NCBI GenBank assembly: GCA_020466095.1 | Contig: CM035806.1 | Coordinates: 115,548,737-115,612,736 of the forward strand | Reading direction: 5' to 3' | DNA from: Chlorops oryzae | Lineage: Eukaryota; Arthropoda; Insecta; Diptera; Chloropidae | Length of the DNA: 64,000 nt | Shown: positions 11,027 to 22,857 of the stretch, in pieces | Layout: each line of letters opens with the position of its first letter | Position numbering within the stretch: position 1 is the first letter of the stretch | Translations under genes and position numbers: made by a program | Notes under the pieces: model-generated | Seen by the model: the letters and a program-made list of their open reading frames with translations, nothing else | Databases searched by the model: none | What the model was told of the DNA's origin: nothing

Positions 11027-13348
11027 TTAAAATAGTGATTCTGGTTTAAATACTGCGTGATGCGGCATATAATAATGAGGAATTTGATCAGGAATAACGA
11101 CCTTTTCCATATGCCCTAATTCAAGATATTCCATTATAACCTTATCATATTGTGTCTTCAACTCGGGAGATTTCATTAACCGAAGTTCGTTACGCAAAAA
11201 TTGTCTCTTAGCAATTTCTTTCGACGCCCCTATGCTATTGGGAAAAGTTTTGAATGGAAGTTGAACTACATAACGGCCATCAGCAGCACGGGAAGTGGTG
11301 TTGACAAACAGATTTTCACATGCATTTTCTTCTTCAGTTATAAACTTATTTTTCGGAAGATCCTCAATTTCCCAAAATTGAGTCATTTGTTTATCTAATG
11401 AAAGTTCATTAATGGAAGACAGAAACACTCGGATATTATTAGACGCCTTTGAAATAACCGGCCCCAACAATATCCATCCAAACACTGTGTTTTGTGCCAT
11501 TAAAGAGCCACACGCATTTTTCCTAATACCATTAAGTAGAATTAACGGATAAATATCAGCCCCAATAAGAATATCAATTTCGTTACTTTTCCAAAAATGA
11601 TTGTCAGCAAGTTTGAGATCAGAGGGAATTTGAATTTTATTAATATCCAGAGAATAAGTAGGAATATTTTCAGTTAAAAATGGAAGCACGAGTCCTGCAA
11701 CTTCAATTTTAAGTTCAGAATTATTGAGAGAGCCTAAAACAAAATTGACTGATTTTGATGTTTTAGCGGAAATAGTTCTATTAATTCCTGAAGCTTGTGC
11801 ATTCACCCTTTTTTCTGGGAGTTTTAATAATTGTTGAAGGCGTTCAGTAATGAAAGTGCCTTCCGATCCAGGGTCGATCAGTGCTCTGGCAGGATACGTA
11901 ACACCATTATGGTAAATATGAACCATAGCGGTGCCGAGCAACACTTGACGCGCGGAAATGGCCACGTGAGATTGAACAGTGAAAGCATTTTCGGCCGCAG
12001 CACCAGTTGATGCAATAGCATCATCCGATTCGATTTGGGAATTCGTTCTTACTTGCGTAGGATGTGCTTGTCTAGAAAATGATGCATTTCGAGAAGAATT
12101 AAGGGAATTATTTTGTGACGGTATATTGTCACGATGTAACAAAGTGTGATGCCTTTTATGGCACTTCGTACAATTGTGAGCACTGGTACAATTTTTAAAA
12201 ACATGAGAATTGGCGAGACAATTAATGCACAAATTTTGCTGTTTCACTTTATTGAACCGCTCCTGAACGCTAAGTGCTAGGAATTTAGCACAATTTTTTG
12301 TTGCATGCTCCCGAGATGAACATACGCAACAACCTGATATCTCTGTTTTTGCTTGATATGTATTAATTCGATTGCTTTTAGGCGTTTCCGATTGGTGGCC
12401 TTTAGAAGTAGACGGACCTTGAGACTTCAAATTGGAGGCCGAGTCTGATTTGTCACGAAAATCTGACACGGATCCTAACGTATAAAAACGATTTGTGAGA
12501 AACGCATCTAAATCTGTCCATTTTGGGATTTCAGATTTGTTAGTGAGAGTCTATTCCCAAAGAGCCAAACTGAGAGTTGGCAATTTGGACGAACATAAAT
12601 ATGTAAAAATAGCATCCCAGCTTTCAACATCAATTTTATACATTTCCAATGTCGAGATACAATTATTTATTTCACGCTGTAAGCTTTTAAGAGCTGCACT
12701 CGACTCACTTGTCACCGGTTTGAGATTAAATAAAACCTTAAGCTGACTGTTAACTAGGATGCGTCGATTATCGTATCGGTCTACTAAATTTTTCCATGCT
12801 ACAACAAAGCCATCATGAGTTAAGGGACATTTCCTGACAATTTCATTCGCTTCGCCGCGTGTTTTTTGAAGCATGTGGTACATTTTCTCGACAGGGGACA
12901 AGCGAGTATTTGAGATATAAATCGCCGTAAATAAATCTCGAAAAGTCGGCCATGAGAGATAATCTCCTTCAAATATAATAGTATCGCACGGAGGTAGTTT
13001 CACTTGCGGTTCAAAATGGTCAGTGGGAATATTAAAGCCAGGAAAATTGGTGGTGTCTGATACGTTCAACGATTTCGAAGAAATTTCTTCCATCTCCGAA
13101 ACACACTTCAGATACGCAGCATAACTGCCTTTATGTTGAGTTTTTAACGCATTTATTTCTTCACTGGTTTTGCCCTCTTTAGTTGCATTCTGAAGAGCGC
13201 AGTGATATTCTCGTTTGAGCGCATCCCATAAGGATTGAAGTTCCTTTTTTTGAATTTCAATGGTGAAATTAGTGTGAGCGGCTTTGGGAAGTTCATCGAA
13301 AGCGTCGACGAAATCAGTTATTTGGGTACACAATGTAGAAAATGACAT
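11027..13348 (-). pseudogene. BEL element 1 gag, protease and start of RT
   Basis: One frame runs from ATG 13348, broken only by a TAG at 12548-12550 where Gln is expected (LWE-stop-TLTNK). The N-terminal part has the DUF1759-like core (YLSWPTFRDLF). The middle has zinc knuckles CCVC..KNC, CINCLANSHVFKNC and CTKCHKRHHTLLH. The protease site is ALIDPGSEGTFI, with an intact Asp, followed by DILIGADIY and FGWILLGPV. The frame ends at 11027 soon after HHAVFKPES, the start of RT. Gag would form the particle and bind RNA; the protease would process the polyprotein. Confidence 0.88.
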
Positions 13349-13975
13349 TTTAAATTATTTAATGCTGACCAATGAGAAAAAAAATAATTTGAATTTCTAT
13401 TAAAATAGTGCAAGAATTTAGTGCAAGAATTTAGTGCAAGCGAATACAAAAATTTGCCCACTGTGCGAATCACCGGCTGATCTGAAAACTTTCACTCAAA
13501 TTTCTTTTTTAAAAGTCAATGCACTTGTCCGCACTTGTAAGTATATAGAAAAACGACCAGTGGCGGGCTTTAGGTGCGTTGTTAACGTTATATGTATATG
13601 TAAGTATAGGATTTTCGCGGGTTTTTTGGCTAACGGAAAAGTACCGCTCAAAGGAATCTAATGTTCCGTTTTGAGTGAAAATCACTGAGCATTTAATAAC
13701 TTACTGTACCGGAACTTTTCAAAATTTTTAATTTAAGCTTTTACTTTTCACGGGGGGGAAATACCAAAAAACACCAAAATTAATTGAAATGCACGCACCT
13801 GGATATACAATGAGTGATGAGAAGAGATGAGATGTGTTGTTGTTGTTGTAGATGATGTTGTAATGAGATGTTGGTATGCAAATTCTCAAAACCGGTTTCC
13901 AATTCCTGCAGTGAGAAAAAGAATCAGCAAATAGGGTTGCGACGAATATTCGATATAAATTTCAATTTCCGGATA

Positions 13976-13992
13976 TCCGGCTCGAAGGACCA
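13976..13992 (-). other. Primer-binding site of BEL element 1 (tRNA-Tyr)
   Basis: On the minus strand TGGTCCTTCGAGCCGGA begins one base after the 5' LTR. It is complementary to the 3' end of animal tRNA-Tyr (CCGGCTCGAAGGA plus CCA), as I recall that sequence. Confidence 0.75.
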
Positions 13993-13993
13993 T

Positions 13994-14476
13994 TAAATAG
14001 CTCAGGACGTGTATTTCGGGAGGCAGGGAATAGCCGAGAATAGAAAAGAGAAAAAATAGAAGATTTTGAAGAAATATAAAGTTTCTTTATTGTGAGGAAT
14101 TATGGGAGAATTCTTACTTGTGTGGTTTGAATGTGATCGTCGCCGTTCGTTGCTGATTGCGGAGAATTATGCTTCGTAGAGTGATTTAATTAAGTAAAGT
14201 TTGAACTCGAGATAATAAATTGAAATAAATTACTTTCAAAGTCAATTAATTTAGAGATAAAAATATATGGAAACGATTTAAATATGATCGCGGGAAAATA
14301 TTGAGCAAGCCTTGATACGTTCGTATTCACGTTCGATACAAGAATCCAACTTTTCGGCGCAGATGCAACGCATGATATGCAATTCTTTGGCAACTTGTTG
14401 CAGATAGACGATGGTTGCATTTTAGTATATGGAGGGAAACTGTTCTACGCACTGCAATAGGACGTCTGCATGAACA
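13994..14476 (-). repeat. 5' LTR of BEL element 1
   Basis: 483 bp, the partner of 6490-6971, with about nine differences by eye. It is followed by the ACAAG duplication at 14477-14481. It would carry the promoter for the minus-strand transcript. The untranslated leader (13349-13975) between it and gag has no other feature. Confidence 0.92.
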
Positions 14477-14481
14477 ACAAG

Positions 14482-15161
14482 CAATAAATGTTAATCCTAA
14501 GGTTCTGTTGTATTTTGCACCTCGGTCAACAAATTCTTCTACCAGATGTGATGCTAATTTGGTGCAACAAAGAGAAACTTAAAGAAGTATTTAAATTGAA
14601 GTCGATGATTAACATTAAACGCCTCTAGTAAAATTGTTGCTTATTACAGTGCAAATTTTTCAATGGAAATGTTTTCCGATTCATTCAATTTCCTTGGTTA
14701 ATTTGGCAGAAAGATTAGAAAAAATATAAAAAGCTAAACTATTTTCAAAGGAAAATAGGTGGTTATACCTAAATACGAGTGGGCATAGTTAAATACTTAA
14801 ACGCCTTATAACACCTCAGGGGTGGGTTCGCGGTACCAATCCGTACGACTTTTTCATCGTCGTGGACAGAATAAGTTTCCCATTTTTCCCTTGTCGATAA
14901 AACCATACCAAAAACCTATTTAAAAGTTGTGAAGTTTTTTTCAGAAACTGAATAGGTTTTAAATAAAATTCTAACTAATTTTATTTATTCTGATATCAAA
15001 ATAAAGGGTACGGAGAACGCTCAAAAACTATCTTTCTCAAAACTTATCGCAGTTGCAAATTAAATCGTTCCAATTTCTCGTGAGTATCAAGTGGCGCTAC
15101 GAACGAAATCATTCAAGATCTCTCGCGAGCAAAAGCACGAGCAATAGGTTCGTAAAAATCA
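14482..15161. other. Intergenic stretch, nothing recognised
   Basis: About 680 bp between the BEL element and the next inverted-repeat element. No long ORF, RNA gene or repeat pair was seen. Confidence 0.4.
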
Positions 15162-15304
15162 CCTGGCGCCCTACTCTGTATTGCGATGCGACAAAAAAAT
15201 GCGCAAAATCGAGTAATCGGTACTCTGTATTGCGATAATCGCATTTAAAATTTTCGATATTCGAAATTTCCGCTAATTCCTCAGTTTCACGCTACTCTGC
15301 AATG

Positions 15305-16599
15305 ATGTGCATCAAGTTAGCTTGCACTTTTTCGAATTTCCAAAAAAAAAATATTGTGCTGTAATGTGCCCAGTTTGTGCTATCATGTGCCGTTTCGAAA
15401 AAAAAAAATTCCTCAAGGGATGCCATTTTTATGAGGAGGTCCTTTTTTTCGTGTCAAGTTAGCTTGCACTTTTTCGAATTTCCCGAAAAAAATTATTGTG
15501 CTGTAGTGTGCCCAGCTTGTGCTATCATGTGCCGTTGCGAAAAAAAAAAAAAATTCCTCAATGGAACCCATTTTAATGAGGAGGTCCTTTTTTTTCGTGT
15601 CAAGTTAGCTTGCACTTTTTCGAATTTCCCGAAAAAAATTATTGTGCTGTAGTGTGCCCAGCTTGTGCTATCATGTGCCGTTTCGAAAAAAAAAAATTCC
15701 TCAAGGGATGCCATTTTTATGAGGAGGTCCTTTTTTTTCGTGTCAAGTTAGCTTGCACTTTTTCGAATTTCCCGAAAAAAATTATTGTGCTGTAGTGTGC
15801 TCAGCTTGTGCTATCATGTGCCGTTTCGAAAAAAAAAATTCCTCAAGGGATGCCATTTTTATGAGGAGGTCCTTTTTTTTCGTGTCAAGTTAGCTTGCAC
15901 TTTTTCGAATTTCCCGAAAAAATTATTGTGCTGTAGTGTGCCCAGCTTGTGCTATCATGTGCCGTTTCGAAAAAAAAAATTCCTCAAGGGATGCCATTTT
16001 TATGAGGAGGTCCTTTTTTTCGTGTCACGTTAGCCGGGACTTCATTTTTCAATAATGTAACGAGAGAGACCATAACAAAGGAGCTCTCTGCCGCAAGAAT
16101 TGACCCAACAATCAGCTCTTGGATTAGCAACATCCTAGAGCTAAGACTCATTACCGGCTAACTTGACACGACAAAAAGGACCTCCTCATAAAAATGGCAT
16201 CCCTTGAGGAATTTTTTTTTTCGAAACGGCACATGATAGCACAAGCTGAGCACACTACAGCACAATAATTTTTTTTGGGAAATTCGAAAAAGTGCAAGCT
16301 AACTTGACACGAAAAAAAAGGACCTCCTCATTAAAATGGGTTCCATTGAGGAATTTTTTTTTTTCGAAACGGCACATGATAGCACAAGCTGGGCACACTA
16401 CAGCACAATAATTTTTTTCGGGAAATTCGAAAAAGTGCAAGCTAACTTGACACGAAAAAAAAGGACCTCCTCATAAAAATGGCATCCCTTGAGGAATTTT
16501 TTTTTTCGAAACGGCACATGATAGCACAAACTGGGCACATTACAGCACAATATTTTTTTTTTGGAATTTCGAAAAAGTGCAAGCTAACTTGATGCACAT
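15305..16599. repeat. Foldback array: direct ~145-bp tandem units facing inverted ones
   Basis: From 15320 to 16035 a unit of about 141-147 bp (CTTGCACTTTTTCGAATTTC ... GAGGAGGTCCTTTTT) is repeated five times head to tail. From 16156 to 16585 about three units recur in inverse orientation. The outermost sequences ATGTGCATCAAGTTAGCTTG and their inverse close the structure. Short open frames across the array are read-through of the repeat and not genes. The spacer is 16036-16155. Confidence 0.88.
16048..16155 (+). pseudogene. Fragment of non-LTR reverse transcriptase trapped at the foldback centre
   Basis: 36 codons without a stop read FNNVTRETITKEL, then ARIDPTISSWISNILELRL. This matches the AF-N-V..E.I...L....I.P.I..WI..ML..R segment of jockey/R1/LOA-type RTs. 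The LINE ORF2 at 19.2-22.9 kb has the same segment (AFDNTSFEAIE..PLIANWILNML). Only this piece of RT is present; both sides run straight into the inverted arms. Confidence 0.6.
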
Positions 16600-17174
16600 T
16601 CTGAAATGCGATAGCGAGTGTCAAAACAATCCTTTTGTCGCAAATTTCATTCGCCAACTGTTTGGCTTGCGGAAAGGTAATGCGATGTAAGTAAATTGTC
16701 TTAATAAGTGCAATTTTTAATTGCTTTCATTATTAATTTTAATTGTTTTATTAAAAGGGGAGCTAACAGGGTTATATGTAATTGTTGATTACATAATTCG
16801 TTTTTATTTACTGTTCTTTTTTTTATAATATGAAATTTTTAATTATTATATTATTATTTATAATTTCAGATAGCGTAGTATATTTATCATACTTTTTTTA
16901 TTAGAATTATTTAGATTGGAAGTGAAAATCAGCGTGGTTATAGCTATACAAAGAATTTCAAAAATTATAAGCAAACCAAAATTATCAAATCTCTATGTGC
17001 GCGTTTTGAGAAATGTTTTTATACTATAGCTTATATATAGCATATATGTTATATATAGCATCGAGGAACGTAAAAGCGAGGTCCATTTAATTTTCGGAAA
17101 CATCACACTTTCTCTTTGTTAAATTCAAATTTCATATTCAAAAATACCGTAAGCAACGAAACGTTAATTAAATC

Positions 17175-17744
17175 CATGATACAAGAAAACAAGATAGCGC
17201 AACTTCACGTACCACATCCAAAAGAGAGAATCTTTGTGTTTTTTTGTATGTTAAACCGACTTTTCATCTTTTGATGCAAATTTTGATTTTATTTGCAAAT
17301 TTAGATAACTGATTTTTATATTTATTTGTAAATAAGTGTTTTAAGGAATATTGAAACTTTTGGTTTCAAACAAAATAAAAGTTTTGGCTTTTTTATTTCT
17401 CAAGCTCACGATGTGATCGCCTAGGCAAACCAATGCAAAATGCTTCAAACCTCAAACAAATGATTCTTTGCACGAGAAATTATAAATAAAAAAGTTATTA
17501 TAGTGTAAAACCAGAATTAAGTATTTTTCTTACAACATTTCTTTACATAGTAATGTAAAAATCGGTGATAAATATATAAAAATAACAGTTATATTTGCAT
17601 TAAAACATAACAAACCATTTAATAGTATGGAAAACAACAACAATACCTCTGTCTCTTGTAGGTAATACGTCATCTTCGCTCTCATACCCAATGCTACAAA
17701 ATAGCGGCACCCGTAGTGGCGCTATCTTGTTTTCTTGTATCATG
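17175..17744. repeat. MITE-like inverted-repeat element
   Basis: Positions 17175-17200 and 17719-17744 are perfect 26-bp inverted repeats; the shared core is ATACAAGAAAACAAGATAGC. CATG lies at both outer edges and may be a 4-bp target duplication. The 570-bp element has no ORF and lies inside the 15167-18046 element. Confidence 0.65.
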
Positions 17745-18051
17745 AATAAGATATGTAAACAAACATACGTCCATATTTACAATTCGTATTTGACAAAAAT
17801 GAATACGAAGCATGCGACATAGTGCTTGCACCTTGTTTAAACACCTTGACTAGCTGCTTTTGGTTAAGAAACCGATAAATCTTCTCCATCAAAACAACAT
17901 TTTTTGACATTTCGAAATTCATTTTCAACTTCGAAAAACTTTTTGCGGAAACAAATGCGATAGCAATTCAGGGTACCGATCATCCGGGCATCGCAATTCG
18001 ACTTGCGCATCGCATTGACTTGCGCATCGCAATACAGAGTAGGGCCCCTGG

Positions 18052-18430
18052 TAAAGCGATAAAGTTTGAATTTAATAAATTTACAATTGATATCTACCAT
18101 ATCTACAACAAAAGTGGCACTTAAAATGCTAACTGTGGCAACATTGGTTTTTACTAGAGCAGTACCATATGAGTGGCAACGATCGCTTTTAGTAGAACTT
18201 TTGTTCGCCGCAGAGCTTTTACGGCAAACTGTTACCTTACATTACTATAACAGCCCTGTTAAGGCCTGATTTCGCTGGTTGCTGGAAAATTAATGCTAAC
18301 TTCACACCGGTAAGATTTCAATATTTTCATTCGCAGTGTCTAATATGGTAGCAATAAATGTGTCCTTACGGTAGCCGAAAACTTCCTCATAGTGGTGGAA
18401 TTGTGGACACTTCTCACGTCTTAAATAAAA
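18052..18430. other. Short unassigned stretch
   Basis: About 380 bp between two elements. A short open frame at 18066-18269 has no recognisable motif. Nothing else was seen. Confidence 0.35.
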
Positions 18431-18514
18431 CAAGAAAGAAAGCTAAAGTCGGTCAAGCCCGACTTTGAAATACCCAGCGTCCCGACATTATGAGCGCACT
18501 ATGTTTTGCTTCTC

Positions 18515-19030
18515 TATTTGTGGGCGTGGCAGTGGGAGGGCCACATAAATTATTTCCCTACACCTTTCATTCACCTTGGTGAACCTATGTTGCGAATTTG
18601 AAGCTTCTACGCCTTTTACTTCGCAACTTACGAAAATTCTCCATTTGTGGGCGTGGCAGTGGGCGGGCTACATAAATTTTTGTTCCTACACCTTTCGTTT
18701 GCCTTGGTCAACCTATGTTGCGAATTTAAAGCTTCTACGCCTTTTACTTCACAAGTTACGAAAAATCTTCATTTGTGGGCGTGGCAGGGGGCGGGCCAGA
18801 TAAATTTTTTGCCTACACCTTTCATTTGCTTGGTCAACCTATGTTGCGAATTTAAAGCTTCTACGCCTTTTACTTCACAAGATACAAAAAATCTCCATTT
18901 GTGGGCGTGGCAGTGGGCGGGCCATATAAATTTTTTTCCTACACCTTTCATTCGCCTTGGTCAACCTATGTTGCGAATTTGAAGCTTCTACGCCTTTTAC
19001 TTCACAAGTTACGATAAGACCTTATTTGTG
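18515..19030. repeat. ~126-bp minisatellite inside family B element
   Basis: About four units, each starting near TTTGTGGGCGTGGCAGTGGG and including GTTGCGAATTTGAAGCTTCT, repeat at about 18515, 18643, 18769 and 18893, with a partial unit at 19017. Copy 2 of this family has about one unit and the inverse copy at 51540 about two to three, so unit number varies between insertions. Confidence 0.8.
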
Positions 19031-19233
19031 GGCTTATTTGTGGGCGTGGCTCAAGGAAGGCGGCGTCAATTTTTTTCCAGGATATGTCCCTTTTTGTAGT
19101 TTACCAGTACACCAAATATCAATGTAATGTGTTGAGTGGTTCGCTAGTTATTATTATTATTATTATTATTAAATGGGGGCTCTGTGCGCACCGCGACCCA
19201 TAATGAATCTATTGTGCTACCCCCAGGGTTGTC

Positions 19234-22200
19234 TTAATTATTTATCCTTAGGCTCTTTATATATTTGAGCACTGTGGACGGTTTTAAGACAGACCAAAAT
19301 TTGTGAGGGGCGACAAGCGCCTCCCCAAAGTTGAGGATTCTGCGGCTGGCCAGAGATGGACAGTCACAGAGAATGTGTTCTGGCGTTTCTTCATCCATTT
19401 CACAGAACCGGCATTTCGATTCGTTCGATAGGCCTATCTTTTTGAGATGATATCTCAATTTGCAGTGCCCTGTGAAGTATTCGGTAAGGATCTTTAAATC
19501 TTTTCTTCCGAGATACAGTAATCTCTTGGAGATTAGTTTGTTGGGAGTGATGAATCTTTTGGCCTGTCTTTGACCTTTTGATTTCATCCAGGAAGTATGA
19601 AAACACTTATCCTCCCAATTTCTGAGTAATTCTGCACAGTATGACTTCTGAAGTGTACAGAAAGGTTCAGGCCCGATGAGGCGTCTTTGAGCTCCCCGTT
19701 TGGCGAGGCAATCTGCCCTTTCGTTCCCTTCTTAGCCCTCATGGCCTGGGACCCACCAAAGTGTTACTTTGTTGTGGTTCCCGAGGTCATTGAGGAGATT
19801 GAGGCAATTCTCTACTAGTCCAGATGAGATGTTAATAGCCCTTAAGGCTAGAAGAGCAGCCTGGCTATCAGACATTATATGGATACTGCTCCCCTTTGTC
19901 TTCCTCTTCAGACATTCGCGGACGCAGATTTCAATCGCATATAATTCTGCCTGAAATATGGTTGGGTATAGACCCATTGGTACTGCTTTCTGGAATCTAG
20001 GTCCCAAGATGCCTGCACCTGTACTTCCATTTTCAAGTTTGAATCCATCTGTGTACCAGATTTGTGATCCTTTCTCTATGTGAAGTAAGACGTTTTTGAA
20101 TTCGCTTCGTTCAGGAATTATTACCTTGTACTTGCGGTCAAAACGCAATATACGTTGTATTCGGTCTGGCATCTTCATTATTGGGTCCTCAGATACATTC
20201 AACAATATCGAGAGGTGCCCTTGAAGATCCCCACTTTTGAGATTTGGCACTTTGTGCAATCTTAAAGCGCTTGCACATGCCTCTCTCTGAATTTGGATAG
20301 TGAGAGGGGGGATGCCGGTGATGACACCCAGCGCATCTGTGGGGCAGGTTTTCATTTCCCCTGTGATGCTCCCACACACTAGTCTGTGTAGCTTTCCCAG
20401 TTTGGCTTCCGCGGTCCTTTGTCTGACCTTTGGCCACCATACAAGGGCAGCATAAGTAATTATTGGTCTAACAATCGTAGTGAAAGACCAATATGCCATT
20501 CGTGGGGAAATTCCCCATGTCTTGCCATGGAGCCTTTGGCACACATAAAGCGCCTTTGAGGCTTTGTTGACAACATGGTCTAGGTGCGAGTTCCAGCTCA
20601 GCCTTTTGTCTAGGATCACTCCCAGATAGGAGGCTTCATCGCTGAATTGAATGTAGTTGCCCAGAATTGTGGGACTAAAGAGATTGGTCTTAGTCCTTTT
20701 AGTAAAGGGCACTAGCTTAGTTTTGTTCGTCTGAACAGTGAGACCCTTTTCATCACACCAGTTTGTTACCAGTTGAAGGGCCGTTTGCATGCGAGATGAG
20801 ATGGTAATGTCATCCCAACCGGCTACACAAATGACGAGGTCATCTGCATAGCCCTGCGCTGCAAATCCCTGCTCTTGAAGGTGGTTGAGGAGATCGTCAA
20901 TGACTAGTATCCATAGTAGGGGAGAAAGTACTCCGCCTTGAGGACAACCTCTAGCTGCATTGATCGACTGATTTTCACCTCCTAATTCAGTGGATATTTT
21001 CCTGTTTTTCAACATATTTAGTATCCAATTAGCTATTAGGGGTGGGATAGCTTTTTGGTACATGGCTGTTTCGATAGCTTCGAAAGAGGTGTTATCGAAA
21101 GCCCCCGAGATGTCTATGAATGCACAGAGGGCTATTTGCTTTGCCAGTATAGCCTTTTCTATTATAGTAGTGAGGCTGTGTATGGCAGTCACAGTTGATT
21201 TACCAGGTTGGTAGGCAAATTGTTGTTTGTTCAGTGGTTGGTACTTCAGACAGTCTCGTCTTATGTACTGATCAATGAGTTTTTCCATTGTTTTAATGAA
21301 AAAGGAACTGAGGCTTATAGGCCTGAAGGCCTTAGGACTGTGTTCATTTGTTTTCCCCAGTTTGGGAATGAACACTACATTCACCTCGTTCCAGTTTGAT
21401 GGAATATGAGCCATTAATAAGCTGGCTTTAAATATTCTCACCAGTGGAGTTGTAATAAGCCCAGCACCCTGCTGAAGCAGGCATGGGCGGATGCCGTCCG
21501 GGCCCGGCGATTTATATGGGCTGAAAGTTGAAATTGCCCACTGTACCGTATGGGAGTTAATTATTTTCCCCGCAAGACTTCTGGCTCTACCATTTGCTGC
21601 ATTTGTTATGACAGCTGTTTGGCAAGGATGTTCAAACGCAGGAACGCAGCCAGGGAAGTGAGTTTCCAACAAGAGTCTTCCTGTCTCACGGATCGTTGAC
21701 GTAAAACTACCATCTGGCCTCCTGAGGGTACCAAGGCCGTTTGAGTGATCAATCGCAAGAGCCTTTTGGAGGCGATACATATCAGGGAGATTTGACACCC
21801 TGCTGCAGTGTTCCCTCCATGTGGCCCTTTTGGATTTTCTCAATTCTTTATTGTATTCTTTAAGGGCTGCCTTATAGGCGGTCCAGTCGCCTGTTCGCTT
21901 TGCCCTATTGAAGAGCTTCCTGGTGCTACACCTGAGCTTCTCAAGTGTTTTGTTCCACCAGGGGACGTCCCTTTGCGCTTTTTTGGCTTTCTGCGGGCAG
22001 CTCTTCTCGAACGCTTGTTTGAGACTACTCTGCAGAAGTTTAGCTTCTGTCTCAAGCTCATAGGTCGAATTAATCGCACTATGAGCAGTTTATCTTCTGT
22101 TCTACACAGAAGCGGAAATTTTCCCAATTGGTTTTCTTTGGGTTACGGTAAACTTGGAACTCCTCTGTAGGAGCATCTATGTCGAACATAATATGTTTAT

Positions 22201-22855
22201 GATCTGACATAGAGACTTCTTTTGAGACGTGCCAGTTTGAGATAACAGACAACAAGTTAGGACTGGAGAGAGTTAAGTCAAGGACCTCTCCCCTTGTGAC
22301 ATTAACAAATGTCGGCTCGTTACCCCGGTTTAGAATATTTATGTTTTTACTAATAATATATTCTAATAATGACTCACCCCTTAAATTGATGTCGGTGCTA
22401 CCCCATGTCGTGTGATGGGCATTCGCATCACAACCGACTAGCCATTTGAGGTTCTTCCTGCTGCAGTACTCCTCTAGGGCCAATAGTTCCCTTGTGGGTA
22501 TTTGATCGCTGTCTCCAGGAAGGTAGGCCGACGCTAGCACCACCTCTTGTTCTCCCCTGAGCGTAGGGATCTTTGCAATTACTGCCACCAGATCCTGTGA
22601 ACAAAGCTCTGAAATGAGGAGAAAGTTAATTTTGTTCCTTATGATGATTGCAGTTCTAGGTCTGCAGTGATTTTTGGCAAAGATTAACTTACCATCGCGA
22701 AGGTTGAGGCCTTTGACGGTCCCACCGTGAACCCAGGGTTCCTGGACAAGTGCTATGTCCAGTCCCTCTTTTGTGAACCTCCTGCTTAGGACATCCGAGG
22801 ACGCCTTTGCATGGTGGAGGTTCACTTGTATGGCCTTGATTTTTCTTGGGAGCAT
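19234..22855 (-). pseudogene. LINE ORF2: endonuclease, reverse transcriptase, RNase H, zinc finger
   Basis: Starts at ATG 22855, two bases after the likely end of ORF1. The APE endonuclease runs to about 22080 (VQEPWVHGG, GCDANAHHTTWGS, SDHKHIMF). A one-base frameshift near 22085-22100 moves into the 703-codon frame. RT has SPGPDGIRPCLL, FRPISLSSFFIKTMEKL, RGCPQGGVLSPLLW and an intact GYADDLVI box. RNase H has WYTDGFK, FQAELYAIE, MSDSQAAL and VPGHEG, where an in-frame TAA (19732-19734) interrupts just before EGNERAD. The frame then stays open to 19234 and includes CRFCEMDEETPEHILCDC. It would nick target DNA and copy its RNA there. Only two lesions separate it from a full-length protein. Confidence 0.9.
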
Positions 22856-22857
22856 GG

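Larger units (their letters stand above)
6490..14476 (-). mobile_element. BEL/Pao LTR retrotransposon 1, complete with both LTRs
   Basis: Two LTRs (6490-6971 and 13994-14476) flank about 7 kb of minus-strand coding sequence. The 5-bp duplication ACAAG lies outside both LTRs (6485-6489, 14477-14481). A primer-binding site complementary to tRNA-Tyr abuts the 5' LTR and a purine-rich tract abuts the 3' LTR. The domain order is gag (DUF1759-like, zinc knuckles), retropepsin, RT, RNase H, integrase, then an extra third ORF. By eye the LTRs differ at about nine positions, so insertion is fairly recent. gag and pol carry premature stops and an RT deletion, so the copy cannot move by itself. Confidence 0.93.
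15167..18046. mobile_element. Large inverted-repeat element with CCTGG target duplication
   Basis: GCCCTACTCTGTATTGCGAT at the left end is repeated inverted at the right end (through 18045), and the match continues for a few more bases. CCTGG lies immediately outside on both sides (15162-15166 and 18047-18051). Subterminal copies of TATTGCGAT and GCGCATCGCA occur at both ends. Inside are a tandem foldback (15305-16599), an RT fragment and a smaller inverted-repeat element (17175-17744). No transposase gene is present. The 5-bp duplication is suggestive but the superfamily is not assigned. Confidence 0.6.

Noticed and set aside
15305..16599. Possible CRISPR-like or gene-family array
   Set aside because: Units are about 145 bp, contiguous and mirrored by inverse units; no spacers. 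It is a eukaryotic foldback repeat.
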